Assembly: GCA_965649825.1 (NCBI GenBank)
Contig: OZ287706.1
Location: forward strand, 62,001-126,000
Reading direction: 5' to 3'
Origin: Penicillus capitatus
Taxonomy: Eukaryota > Chlorophyta
Length of the DNA stretch: 64,000 nucleotides
Shown here: one piece after another, positions 45,436 to 57,627 of the stretch
Layout: each line of letters opens with the position of its first letter
Position numbering within the stretch: position 1 is the stretch's first letter
Program-made: the position numbers and the translations under genes
The notes under the pieces: generated by a model
What the model was told of the DNA's origin: nothing
Seen by the model: the letters and a program-made list of their open reading frames with translations, nothing else
Databases searched by the model: none

Positions 45436-48400
45436 GCAGCTCATCCTCAGCCGACACAGCTCTCAATCGTGATCACCCGCAAAGCATCCAGACGCCGCTC
45501 CCTCCACAATGGACTCATTGGCAGATAAATATGCACGGATCACAACAAGCCATGGACATCCTCTCGAAACACATCGCGGATGAAGAAGTTGATATAATCA
45601 GCGTCTCCGACCCAGCATGGGTACTGCGAAGGGGCTGGGCCCCGCCGGGCTATGTCTCAGTCCGCCCACAGATCCAGAAGGAAGAAGACATTCTGGCGCT
45701 CCTTCTCATCAAGGCCCACCTGGCATTCAAGACTCTTTTCTCACCCGACGCCCGAGTTGCTGGTGTTGCCTTTAGGTCAAGTCGAAAGGACTGGTTCTTC
45801 CTCTCAGTATACATCCAACCGAACACCGGCATAGGTTTCGAAACAATTTCCACGCTGCTGAGAAACACACACAACTCGCAACAAATCTGGTTCATTGCCG
45901 GAGATTTTAACTCAAGACACCCGCAATGGGGCCCGGAGGACACACCTGAAACCAACAAGGCAGCCAGCATTCTAGATCTCTGTGACGACTTCCACCTCTC
46001 AATTCTCAACGAGTACCCCTGCCCTCCTACTTTCCGATCGTCAAATGGACAGAGCTGGATTGATCTGACTCTCTGTTCCCAAAACCTGGCTGGAACATCG
46101 ACGTGGACGGTCAGAGAAGACCTCCCCTCGCTCTCGGACCACCAGATTGTGGAAACCAAGTTATGGCACTGCAGCCGTCCCCCCAAGGACGCGTCCAGGC
46201 AGAACTGGCGGAAGGCCGACTGGCCCGCCATCCGTAACTCCGTTAAGGAGGCGCTGGAAGGCTTCCCAGAAGCAAAGCACTGGCGGACACTCAACTCCAG
46301 CGAGGCCTTCGAAAGTCACTCGAAATCACTCATTGAACTGCTCCAGGAGGCTGCCAGACCACACGTGCCCCTCTCAGGAGCTCGAAAACCAAGGAAGCAC
46401 TGGTGGAACGATGAGTTAGACCAGCTTTACAGGGCACTCAAAAGAGCCCTCCGCCGCAGAGAGAAACACAGAAGCCGCTTCGGTTGGACACCAGCCTGCC
46501 TTGAAGATGCAGTGTCCGAAGCTAAAGCACACCTCAAGCACGCCATCCGGAAGAACAAACGCGAGGCCTGGAGGGAATTCCTAGCCAACAACTCTGAAAC
46601 TCAGTCGGACATGTGGCGAACAGTCAGAAGAATCACCCAGGCACAAAAGCGACCAGCGCTGGATTTTGTGCAGAATCATCATGGAGAAATCCTACATGAC
46701 CCAGCAGACATTGCGGCGGCTCTTCAAGCAAAGTTCTTCCCGACACCGGAAGACGCTCCCCAAGACAGCGAATACACAACAGCAACGCCTCTGCCTCGAA
46801 GGCATGCCGAAGATACACCACAGGTCTCCGATCTAGAAGCTCGGAAAGCCTTTGGCGGCGGGCGCCCCTTAGCGGCCCCGGGGCCGGATGGCCTTCCCAA
46901 GGCAATCTACCAGAGATGCATGCTCAGCCTCAGTCCACAACTCAAGGAACTCGCCTCAGCTAGCCTCCGACTCGGCATCTGCCCCCATCACTGGAAGCTC
47001 TCTCAGGTCATAGCCCTCCACAAGGGTAACAACCCAGGACATGAGGTCGGCAAACTACGGCCCATCAGTCTCTTAAACACGCTGGCAAAAGGCATGGAGA
47101 CACTCGTGGCTTCACGGCTGAAGTACTGGTCAGAGATAAACATGATCCTGGATCCCTTTCAGTTCGGTTTCAGACCTGCAAAAAGCACAACAGATGCTTT
47201 GCTCACGGCTTCGGATTGGATTGCAGAACACACGCAAAGAGGCGACATTGTCTACGGTGTTGCTCTTGATCTTGTTGCGGCCTTTGACTCCATCAGCCGG
47301 GCATACCTGGTCCAAACGCTCAGACGATTAGAAGCCCCCCCCCGTATCTGATTCATTGGTGCAGCTCCTTTCTTCTGGACCGCAAGGCAGAACTGCAGAT
47401 CTCCGACATCACCTTCACCTCGACGACACGCGCCGGCGTCCCACAGGGATCTCCCTTGAGTCCGCTGCTGTTCATCTTAGGGGTCAATGCGGCCCTGCAG
47501 ATCCGAAAGGACACAGATGTGCACCTACAGGCGTATGCAGACGACATCCTCCTCCTATGCAGCGCGCAATCGGAAGAACTAGCCCGCCACAAAGCGCAGA
47601 AGACCTTGGACCAACTGGTGGAATGGAGCCGCAAAGCTGGAATGCAGTTCTCAGAAAAGAAATGCCTGGCGATAAGATTCCAAGCAAAGGTCAGACGAAC
47701 AGAGATGCTCCCGCTGTATCTGGGTCCGGTCAAGCTTAGAGCAGTCAAGAGCTGCAGATACCTAGGGATGATCCTGGACGAAAGACTCACTTGGAAACCA
47801 CACCTGCAATTTGTCCAACAGCGCGCCCGGGATCGCCTGGCAGTCATCAGGAAGTTTTCAGCCAAGACCTGGGGTTTCTCACCGGAAGCTATGTGGCAAC
47901 TCACGACCAAGGCTCTGGAACCCGCACTGTACTACGGAGTAGAAGCTCTGAGCCGCTTCCAAGACTCCCCCCAACATCTGACCATCCTCAACCGAGTCGT
48001 TCGCCAAGCGGGCCTCCTGATCTCGGGCTGCCTGAGAACGACCTCCTACGAAGCAGTGTTCGCCCTGGCTGGCCTCCTCCCGGCGCAAATGGAAATCAGA
48101 CGCAGAATTCTCTACTGGCACCTTAAGAAGGACAGGGGAAAAATACCCCCGATGGTCTCCGAACTGCACTCAGACAACCGCAAAGATCCTGGCCCACTCC
48201 GCCGCAGACTGACTGCCGGACAATGGCACCGGAACCTCGCAATCAAAGAGCAGCTGGAACTTCCACCGATGAAGCTGTGCAGTTTTTCCCCAGAGCTGGC
48301 GGGCTTCCTGGAAGCAAACGTAGAGGAAGATCATCGCCCAGAATGGATACTTGCAGTGGCAGAAGCGGACCTGAACTCCACAGACGGAACAAAAACGGCC

Positions 48401-49234
48401 ATTGTTTGGCAGCTCACAGGGAGGCAGAATATCGCAGGGAGAGGGGTTTTGGTTGCGCCACACCAATCAATAAAGGCGGAGGTGTTGGCGAGCATCCGAG
48501 AAGGTCTATACTCCCTGAGCGATCTTCTCCAGGAAGCAAGCGGCTCACAGTCCCTCGGTATCATCGCACGGAGAAGCATATATCAACAAGAACTTACATC
48601 CTCGTTCAACGTATGCAAGGACATGCACCTTATCCAACAATGGTGGATCAAATGGACAATGGCTGGAAACCAAGTGAAATGGTTCACACAAAGCTGGTCC
48701 CCAGGTCGAAGCCCTTACCAAGCAGCCAAACTCTCAGCAGGACACATTCTGATGCAAGCACGAAGGCCACCCCCAACAGCGAAATACACCGCTCTCGGCT
48801 GGTGCAAAAGACACATCAGCTTCACCCTAAACAACTGGACACGAGAACAACTGGACAATGGTGATAAGGGAAGAGCAATTCTCGACCTAAACCCGCTGAT
48901 GGGGAAAGGGCATTTCCCCACTAGGAAACTTCAACGCACCGACGCCTCACGGGTCAATCAATTTCTGGCAAACCATTTCCCGTCCAAAGCATATCTCAGC
49001 CGCTTTCACTGTACAGAAGACGTGGAGACGTGCGTATGTGGTCAAGAGGTAGAAGATAGAGATCACCTGCTTTACTCCTGCCCTCGCTTTCACCGACGAA
49101 GGATGATCTACAGACAGGAATCTCAGGCTGAAGCGGAACAATCACACCCCCTATGGAATGCCCCTCACGCTCTGGCGGCTTTCCTAGAAGAAATCGCTCA
49201 GGAATGGCAGCAGCAAGGAAGGCCCTGGCACTGA
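45432..49234 (+). CDS. LINE ORF2: endonuclease and reverse transcriptase, one frameshift
   Basis: Two frames, 45432-47351 and 47352 (ORF from 47456) to 49234, meet at nine C at 47335-47343; one more C, or two fewer, restores a continuous frame. Endonuclease: WQINMHGSQQA, IAGDFNSRHPQWG and SLSDHQIVE. RT: LRPISLLNTLAKGMETLVASRL, QFGFRPAKSTTDAL, VALDLVAAFDSI, GVPQGSPLSPLLFILG and catalytic YADD at 47534-47545, then KCLAIRF and YLGMILDERLTW. Downstream RNase-H-like remnants (near NSTDGTKTA) are weak. The C-terminus has CVCGQEVEDRDHLLYSCP. About 1,268 residues when continuous; resembles the Jockey/I/R1-like clades. Confidence 0.9.
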
Positions 49235-50130
49235 TAAGGTCCCCGGCACGGGGCGATTGTACCTCTGAACATTAGACCTAGCCCTCTCCTCTGATGTTTA
49301 ACTTGAAAAGGGGATGTAAGAAGCGCCAATTTTATTTAACTTATCGAAGAAGACTCGTCAGGCAACAAGATCTTCTTGGTGATGCAGCACGAAAAGGACT
49401 GATCTGCGAGGTGTCGCTGTGCGATTGTGAACAAATCGCGGAGAAAAGTGTTCGAAAAGAGCCAGCAAGGATGAAACAAGTTATAAACAAATCGAAACAC
49501 CGACCACTCGACCAACCAGACAAGGTGCGTTATAGGCAGTCAGGATTTTAGGATGATCCGATGAACGATCAGCTGGGCCACTCATACAGAAGCGAACGAA
49601 TGTTGCCTGTTAGTTTCTTCTGGATGATCGACATCATTAAAGCTGCATTACAAACATTCAAACGTCAAATCAACTGGAACTACGAGAATTAAAATGCAAA
49701 AAACAGACGCCGAAGAATAACGCTACGCATCCGACCATGTTACTGACGGCGACAGCAGATACCCAAAGCACATCCACAATAAAAACTCCAACAGATGTGG
49801 CACAAATGATCTCGCGCGGTTTGTGGACGTCAAGTTGTCAATGATTTAAAGCAGAAGGATGAACATTCCGCATCTCTGAACGCCCACATGGCGAAGTCGT
49901 ATCGTCCAATATCGTTACCTGTCGTGCAGAGAATGTGTGTGCATTAGAACGCGTTTCCGACGCATTGTTACGCTAGTCAACTCAATGGATCAACAACTAA
50001 CGACTTTCTCGCCGTTACAACAGGAAACATCTGTGAACATAGAGTAATCGACTGCCAGGCAGGCAGCAAGTAGTAATCAGGACCACAAGGCCCCAAAGAC
50101 ATGGTTTTCACTAGTAGTAGACGAAATTGG
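49235..50130. other. LINE 3' flank and SDR copy C downstream flank
   Basis: Starts with a GC hairpin (CCCCG-GCA-CGGGG, about 49240-49252) after the LINE stop. No gene. The last part, about 49940-50130, recurs downstream of copies D (55922-56114) and F (60082-60277). Confidence 0.5.
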
Positions 50131-51357
50131 CTAGTATCCCATTCCACGAATCTCGTGTCCTCCGTCCGCATTCAAGATCTGACCCGTGATGTAGGAAGCC
50201 GCATCAGAAGCCAAGAATGCAATGGCATCTGGCAGAAGAAGAGATGACAGACTGTAGAGGGGAGTTAAAGGATGGCGTTACTCGCGATCTCATGAGGTTG
50301 ACCTGGGCGTCTCATTGGCGTCTCTGTGTTGTACAACGTCAAAACATGAGGATTCTCCATTATCTACAGGCAGGTGGATATATCAGCCAGAGAGTAGACA
50401 AACGGACGGAATGGATTTACGGATTTAGTCATATCCGTATCTATAACTCCAGGAGCCACACAGTTCACGCGGATTTTGTCGGCAGCCCACTCGCATGCCA
50501 ATGATTTCGTCAACATGTTCAGTGCAGATTTGGTCATGTTATAATGGCACACTGCAGACAACATCATCAGCAGGAATGACTTGTGCTGTTGAATGCATTT
50601 ACTTCTGGCCATGGCTCGGCTTCCCCCTGCAATAGATCCAACATTGACCACGGCAGCACCATCACTCGCCTTCAACAACGGATACATAGTCTAGGAGCAC
50701 ACAGTACGTAGCGAACTACAACGACAAATGGAGAAATCCATAAGCATACCTGGCAGACATCTACCACTGCTTTGACATTCGTGTCCATGACAAAGTCAAA
50801 ATCCTCTCTTGTATGTTCCATGAAACCTTTCACCACAGCGACACCAGCATTGTTCACTGGCAAATCAGCAGACAATTAAACTAAGAAACTTTGAAGGATG
50901 ATGTCTTATGTCTTACCAAGAACGTTGAGCTTTCCATCGAATGCCTCAGTAACCTACAGCGATACTCTCATTTACAAAAGCAGACTTCGAAACTGGAAGT
51001 ACCTTCTCAAGCAGCACTTTCAACGATTCGACGTCGGTGATGTCACATGGACATCCCTAGAGCGCAATCGTCTCCTCCGTTAACAGCCGAGAATATCTTT
51101 CGCATACTTGAACGTCGTATCCTTTGGACTTCAGCTTCGCAAACAGCTCATCGAGTGCTTTCTGCTTGCGAGCGCATGCAAAGACCTGACATCACAACGC
51201 CACAGTAAGAGTATATAGACATAACAAAACGCATCGGAAATCTTCCACGAACTAGCCAGCTCACCCGTGCCCCTTTCGAAGCGAGCAGCTCGACGGTCGC
51301 AGCGCCAATGCCTTTGGACCCTCCCGTCACCAAACAAGTCAAGCCTGTGAACTCCAT
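50131..51357 (-). CDS. SDR copy C, tropinone-reductase-like
   Basis: Same exon plan and motifs as copy [32 protein letters not shown] for the catalytic Yxxx[16 protein letters not shown] and an intact [11 protein letters not shown] end. In the exon before the C-terminus it matches copy D rather than A and F, suggesting conversion or separate duplication. No broken exon seen. Confidence 0.85.
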
Positions 51358-51447
51358 TTGTGCAAAGACACGAGTACGTTCGCGCTTAGGTACCCACCAC
51401 CGAAAACGTCGGAATTCAAACGATGTATCTCATGTCTCTGCTAGGCA
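51358..51447 (-). promoter_or_regulatory. Conserved block upstream of SDR copy C
   Basis: Near-identical to the block upstream of copy A, ending TTTGCACAA before the ATG. Confidence 0.5.
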
Positions 51448-51899
51448 TTGGCAAACCTTAAAATAGAACTACCTAATGCAAATTTGCCTCGTACACAAGA
51501 ACCTTCTGAGACGAGAGATACCGGAAATTGGCGTATTAGCGTCAATGTTTTATGACAGGAACGGACAAGGACGTAAACAGCAAATTTACCGACCCGTGCG
51601 TATCTCCAAGACGTCAGTAACGTCGAACTGTGTCTTTGTAGGTATTCCTGATACAAGCATTTGCATTTGCACACAGAATTCTGTATGCAAATCCACACAA
51701 CCCTGTGGAATTCTACAGTTTGTCTCCCGACGATGACAAATTTCAATAGATAACGCAAACCTAGAATATACATGGGAATCCTCATTTAACACTGCAGCAA
51801 AGGTCACCACGCGGAAACCTAAAAAATAATTTCTTCAAGAAACGGCAGTCCAATCTCGTCCAGTACAACCGTGCACCTTCGATGAACAAGCTATGAGAA

Positions 51900-52080
51900 G
51901 TTGCCTAATTAAACGCTAAACAATTGGCCGAACCAATTTATATCCGGATTTGCGGACTGTTATGATCCTTATCTACATACAATGTCTGACCTGTGACATA
52001 CGAAGACGCGCTGGGGGCAAAAACGCAACGACACTTGGTAAGGACAAGATCATGGACTCAAACGCGATGTACTCACACTC
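51900..52080 (-). pseudogene. Remnant of a B-type SDR last exon
   Basis: Diverged match to the terminal exon and 3' flank of B-type SDR genes (compare 62041-62220): conserved pieces GGACTGT, CAATGTCTGACCTGTGACAT and GAAGACGCG. The rest of the gene is missing; the match ends near the start of retroelement sequence. Confidence 0.65.
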
Positions 52081-52089
52081 AGCACACGC

Positions 52090-52205
52090 GGGGTGGCCTG
52101 CCAGCCATCCACACTCTTTTCCGCCACATCCCCCACGACTGGGTTTATTTCTGTAAGTTGGACCTGCGCAACGGTTTCCATCGTGTACCGTGTGTACGTT
52201 GTGGC
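52090..52205 (+). pseudogene. Reverse-transcriptase fragment
   Basis: A short plus-strand stretch reads KLDLRNGFHRVP, the RT motif before the catalytic aspartates of LTR elements. Too short and isolated to classify further. Confidence 0.5.
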
Positions 52206-53355
52206 ACCGAATCAACGTTGACGGCATGCAAGAAGACAACTGTTACAATCTTGACAGAGTTTAGATACTATTATACCACAAGCTTCTACTGCGCTTACTT
52301 CCCACGACCAATTAATTTTACTTCCACTTAATAATAGACATACAAAAAACGGTATTCTCCCAAAACCCTGATAATAAAGTAAACCAAATAGCATCAAATC
52401 AACTTTCTTTAGATCCACGAAAGTGAGGACGTGTAAGGTCGCGATGGACTAGAATCGTTCTGTCCGAATCGACAAGGATTTTTTTGTATAAGCGTTATTT
52501 GTTACTTTCCTTTCGGTTCTCGCAGACACGTGCCACCCAGGTGCTAACTTCTTTGACCATTTTCATCGTTTCTCTAAAGTGGAGTCAGTTTCGACCCTTC
52601 CTATTGTCTCGCTGCGTTGGCGGAACCAACATCTGTCGAAATGCTATAAGAAACTCGTCCATTTTCAGTCCTTTATCCAATACTGGCGGACTCTTTCACT
52701 AGTCCACTTCAGCGTTTTTTGCAGTTCTGTTGCGACAGAGAGGTCCACATGACAGTAGAAAAACAGGGCTCTCGTCAACTCTAATACTGAGCATAGTTGT
52801 CGCCGAGCGATGTGACACTGCCTTGTTCTGTGGGGGTCAGCCGTGCGCGGGGGCGCTGCCTGTCTTGTTAACTGCGTCTTGGGACGTCTTTCTCTGGCCC
52901 TGAACACGAGCTGACTCGCCATTCTAGAAGGGTTACATCACCATGCGAGTATATAATGAACAGTTTGAACCTTATCTCACCTTCTCCGAACACTGTAACA
53001 AGTCTTCCGCTGTTATCGTTTGGCGCGGCACTTCCGCGGTGACAATAGTCACGAATATTCCGGGTGGCTTGAGTGTTTTTTTTTTCACTGTGTGTTCCAA
53101 ACGTTTTTGTTTGCCATGACTGGATTTGATGACAAAGTGACACTCAAAGAATAAACGGAGCCTGCCATCCAGCAGATTTTGGATTCTTTGACAATCCATC
53201 TGTCTCCCGCAAGCATTTCGAAACGCCTAACCACGGCATCTTCGACATAACCTCTTCGTCTGATGAGATGGGTGGGTATATCATCTGCGTATGGTTAAAT
53301 AAATCTTCAATTCCCCGTTTCGTGAACTCGTCACTCTAGATAGACAAAGTGCCGT
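52206..53355. other. Noncoding or decayed repeat sequence
   Basis: No gene recognised. Short frames only; probably decayed element sequence between RT fragments of opposite strand. Confidence 0.4.
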
Positions 53356-55450
53356 TCATCGCCAAACAGAAAGGCGGGGATTCTTAAGTCCCATAAGCAT
53401 GCGACAAAAAACCAAAGAATGTCTACCATTGGATAGTAAATACCTCCACAAGTTTTCTTCGGTGTCGATTTGATAAAATCCTGCACGTGGATCGACCTTC
53501 GCAAACCACGTCTGATGTCCTAGCTCTGTTAGAAAGTTCTCGCGGTCCAGGTAAATTCCTGTGACATTGGAGATGAGAGCATTCAAGTCTCTAAAGTCCA
53601 ACTTGGTTCTTCGTTCTCCTGCGCTTCCTTTGGAAACAGTAAACCATGGTATTATGTATTTAGGTTCTTAATAAACCTCCTAATGACGTCATCTCATCAT
53701 AGACTTTCCAGTTCTTCGTTTACCGCATTGCTCTCGCATTTCCTAATGTATGTTGCTGTCGTAAGACTTCACGCGAACCGATATCCACCTCTTCCTATCT
53801 TGACTTGCCAACCGCGGAAAAGGCCGATAATAGGCGCCATGGCCTCCGGGAATTGGTCACGATAGAAAGCTGACAACGCGTGCGCAGTGTTCATTCATCT
53901 CTTCTATATCAGATATCCGATGTAGAGCTTGAACGTTGTCGCGCTTTCGCCGTTCGTTACGCGCTGAAACGCACTAACGACGAAGGCGTATCGTTTACAG
54001 AAGACTGTTTGAACGATAATGTTTCGAATTTATGCAATTCTGTGGACAGCTACACGAAGTTAGACAGCTGTCCAGCGACAACGTGCATTAGGTTTATGCT
54101 CTTTTTCGAGATGATCCCTTCGTGATTTCGGCTACAGCATCACCGCCTCTGTCAACAAAAAAGGTACGGGTCTCCCGATTTGATGCCGAAAACTACAGTT
54201 CGCGGTGACACCTTCAAAGGACTTCAAAGGAGTTTTTCCGAAGGTTCTAGACTTGAACCATGCAAGGATAGCGGTATTGCCATTCGGGCTGAGTGATAAA
54301 GTTGGGGATGGGTGGCCACACAGTTACGACGCCAATTGAAGAGTTCGTGTGGTGCAATAGGCAGCCCGAGGGCCTTTCTTTCTTTTAGCCCGAGAAACAA
54401 AATGTGAACTGCAAGAAAGAGAATCCGGTGATCAATCTGAACTGGGAAATTCTCCACCTCTTCAGCAAAGTGCCCAATTGTTATCTTCTCCGAATCTTTG
54501 GCGAGTTGATTCTTCTACGTGTGACTGCCCAAGCAGCCAACGAAGTTGCAGTGGGCTTTCTTCGGCCAATCTTCATACACCATTGTTTAGATTGAATGCT
54601 AATGTTGCAACAGGCGAAGAAGTCCATACCCAAAAGCAACATGTAACCTAGTTTGTCAAGAACAAGGCATTCCAATTCATGCACTTTGCTATTCTCTAAC
54701 TCCCTTTAACGCCAATCTAATCATTACGCCCCCGGCAACATCGATCTTGCCTACCATCTATGTGTGAGTGAGACTGTGGTGCAGGAGTCCATTGTCATCT
54801 CTTCGGGAGCCACTCCGATCCCTCGTAACTGCCATAAAAAGCCCTGATTTTTGGCTCGGCTGTCTAAATATTGTGCCGTACACTTCCACTTGCCATCTAA
54901 TGGGGATCAGACCTTGTCATATCGACTTGTTAGAAAATGCCATCAATCAAGGAAGACAAGCAAGACAAGATTAACTCAGCAGAATCCTCGAAGATACGAG
55001 TTTTTTCAACTTCTCCGCGTCGAACCCAAAAGATTAATCAGATGAAGACCTGATTGAGACACCCTCAAGGTGACAAGAACCATACCCAAGGGGTCTTTCA
55101 CCGGATGGTTGACACCTTATACTTGCCCCCAGTCGCAATTCACTTATGCCTGAATCCAAGAACGTGCAAACTTTCATAACAGAATCAACTTCGAACGAAA
55201 GCCATGTAATCGTAGCTGCCTTGCTCTTTCTCCATGGGACCAGTAAGTTGAATATTTTCCACTTTATCGGAGACGTCAACGAAGCCAATGCAGAAATCTG
55301 TACGTTGACACATATCTTGGGTAACATGGTTCCGTCCAGGTCCACCCTAGATGGCAACAATCCGACCCCATGGAGCCGCATAATTTTTGTCTTTTCGAAT
55401 CTGGTTTCAACTTGTCTCAAAGCCAACAAAGGGGATTTCATTAATCATCA
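53356..55450 (-). mobile_element. Decayed LTR retrotransposon (protease to RT)
   Basis: Minus-strand remnants in pol order: a protease-like region with TFLDSG at about 55150-55200, a later LGYMLLLGMDFF at about 54620-54650 (end of a retropepsin), and RT at 53601-53356 with MDFRDLNALI, FAKVDPRAGFYQID and a mutated MLMGLKNP in place of the MPFGL motif. Stops and frameshifts throughout. Different from the intact element at 37424. Confidence 0.72.
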
Positions 55451-56114
55451 TACTTTCTTACTTCGTAACCGACTCGTCGAGAATGAAAAGGAATCAAGTC
55501 TCTCACTTCTGGAGAAAGCTTAAGAGATGGTGACTTGGATCGTCGTTCAGAACGACCCAAGTAGAAATGCCTTACAAAGCTGCATCGGCCGGATCGGAAT
55601 TCCTCACCACAGAACCTGACATAGGAGATCAGATCAGACTTCAACAAACGACTCTAAGGAGAACTTAGGGATGGCCCCAAGAAATGTAGCAAACATAATG
55701 AAGACCATCAAGCTGTTGCGACGGGAGAATGCTGAGTTACGTAACACAAGGACCGTTTGCCGGGAGAAGTGGTTAACCTGCACGAATAGTATTATCGAAG
55801 TAGCGCAGTGTATGAAGGAAAACAATCAAACTTCGGCAAACAGATTAAAAGTCAGTAAAAGGCACTTCTATTATTACATCATTCGGTCATGTCAGACACT
55901 CTAAATATTCCCAACAGTATATAAGCATTAGAACGCGTTTCCAACGCATTGTAACGCTAGTCAAGTCGATGGATCAACAAAAAACGACTTTCTCGCCATT
56001 ACAACAGGAAACATCTGTGCACATAGAGCAATCGACTGCCAGGTGGGCAGCAAGCAGTAACCAGGACCACAAGGCCCCAAAGACATGGTTTTCACTAGTA
56101 GTAGACGAAATTGG
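55451..56114. other. Flank repeated downstream of SDR copies
   Basis: From about 55790 on, sequence matches 59950-60277 and in part 49940-50130, the shared 3' flank of copies D, F and C. No gene supported. Confidence 0.5.
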
Positions 56115-57343
56115 CTAGTATCCCATTCCACGAATCTCGTGTCCTCCGTCCACATTCAAGATCTGACCCGTGATGTAAGAAGCCGCATCGGAAGCCAAGA
56201 ATGCGACGGCATCTGGCAGAAGAAGAGATGAGAGACTGTAGAGGGAGTTAAAGGATGGCGTTACTCGCGATCTCGTGAAGTTGACCTGGGCGTCTCATTG
56301 GCGTCTCTGTGTTGTACAACGTCAAAAGTTCAAGATTCTCCATTATCTACAGGCAGATGGATACATCAGCCAGAGAGTAGACAAGCCAACAAAACGGGTT
56401 ACGAATTTAGTCATGTCCGTGTCCACAAGTCCAGGAGCAACACAGTTCACGCGGATGTTGTCAGCGGCCCATTCGCATGCCAATGATTTCGTCAACGAGT
56501 TCAGCGCAGATTTGGACATACCATAGTGGCACACTGCAATTAACATTATCATCAGCAGGAATGACTTGTGCTGTTAAATGCATTTACTTCTGGCCATGAC
56601 TCGGCTTCCCCCTGCAATAGATCCAACATTGACCACGGCTGCACCATCACTCGCCTTCAACAACGGATACATAGTCTACGTTATCATACAGTACGTAGCG
56701 AACTACAATGACAAATGGAGAAATCCATCAGAATACCTGGCACATGTCCACCGCTGCTTTGACATTTGTGTCCATGACAAGGTCAAAATCCTCTCTTGTA
56801 TGTTCCATGAAACTTTTTCCTATGCCGACGCCAGCATTGTTCACTGGCAAATCGACGCACATTTAAGGTGAGAAACTTTGAAGGGTGATGTCTTACCAAG
56901 AATGTTCAGCTTCCCATCGAATGTTTCATTAACCTAGCATAACGTTATCGCTTGCAGATGATAAACAGAACTTGTGTTTTCTACCTTTTCTATTAGCGAC
57001 TTCAATGAATCTGCGTCAATGACGTCACAGGCATGGCCCTATACCATAAATTTGGTAGTCCGAATCGTAGATTGACTAGATTCTCACGTAAACATCGTAT
57101 CCTTTGGACTTCAACTTAGCGAGGAATTCATCGAGCACCTCCTGCTTACGCGCGCATGTAAAGACCTAAGGTCACAAGACTGTATTGAGAATTCGCAGTA
57201 CAACACATCTGAGCTGCTGGTCGGCTTTTGTCATGAACTAGACAGCTCACCCGTGCCCCTTTCGAAGCGAGCAGCTCGACGGTCGCAGCGCCAATGCCTT
57301 TGGACCCTCCCGTCACCAAACAAGTCAAGCCTGTGAACTCCAT
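56115..57343 (-). CDS. SDR copy D, tropinone-reductase-like
   Basis: Most diverged A-type copy. [26 protein letters not shown], catalytic [20 protein letters not shown] and the intact C-terminus. First intron differs in sequence from the other copies. All exons appear open, so probably functional, though I did not verify every splice site. Confidence 0.8.
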
Positions 57344-57400
57344 TTGTGCAAAGGCACGAGTGCGTTCGCGCTTAAATATTCACGCCGGAATTCAAACAAT
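57344..57400 (-). promoter_or_regulatory. Conserved block upstream of SDR copy D
   Basis: Diverged form of the upstream block: TTAAGCGCGAACGCACTCGT then GCCTTTGCACAA before ATG. Similarity to the other copies ends by about 57480. Confidence 0.45.
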
Positions 57401-57627
57401 GTTTCTTATTTGTCTGTCGTACGTACGGCTTACCTAAGCAAAGCATTGCCTAATGCTGATTTGCCCGTATGTAATTGATCAGCTTACGAAGAGAAGAACA
57501 CCGATAACCAGCCTATTCCCGTCAGTTTTCTATGTATGTACGGTTTGAATGTTTCCAGTGCTCTTAGCAAGTTCTCTGCTTCGAGCTTATTGAATATGTA
57601 TTCTCGCATTCCCATCAAGAATTGCGG

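Larger units (their letters stand above)
43732..49300 (+). mobile_element. Non-LTR retrotransposon (LINE) with two ORFs
   Basis: About 5.5 kb. ORF1 (43732-45435), then ORF2 with AP endonuclease, reverse transcriptase and a C-terminal CCHC motif. ORF1 stop and ORF2 start overlap as ATGA. Codon use is GC-rich and unlike the flanking genes. ORF2 is broken once, at nine C. No poly-A tail and no clear target duplication found; the exact ends are uncertain. Confidence 0.9.

Noticed and set aside
43732-49300. LINE target-site duplication
   Set aside because: I could not find matching short repeats at the two ends, and the true ends are unclear.
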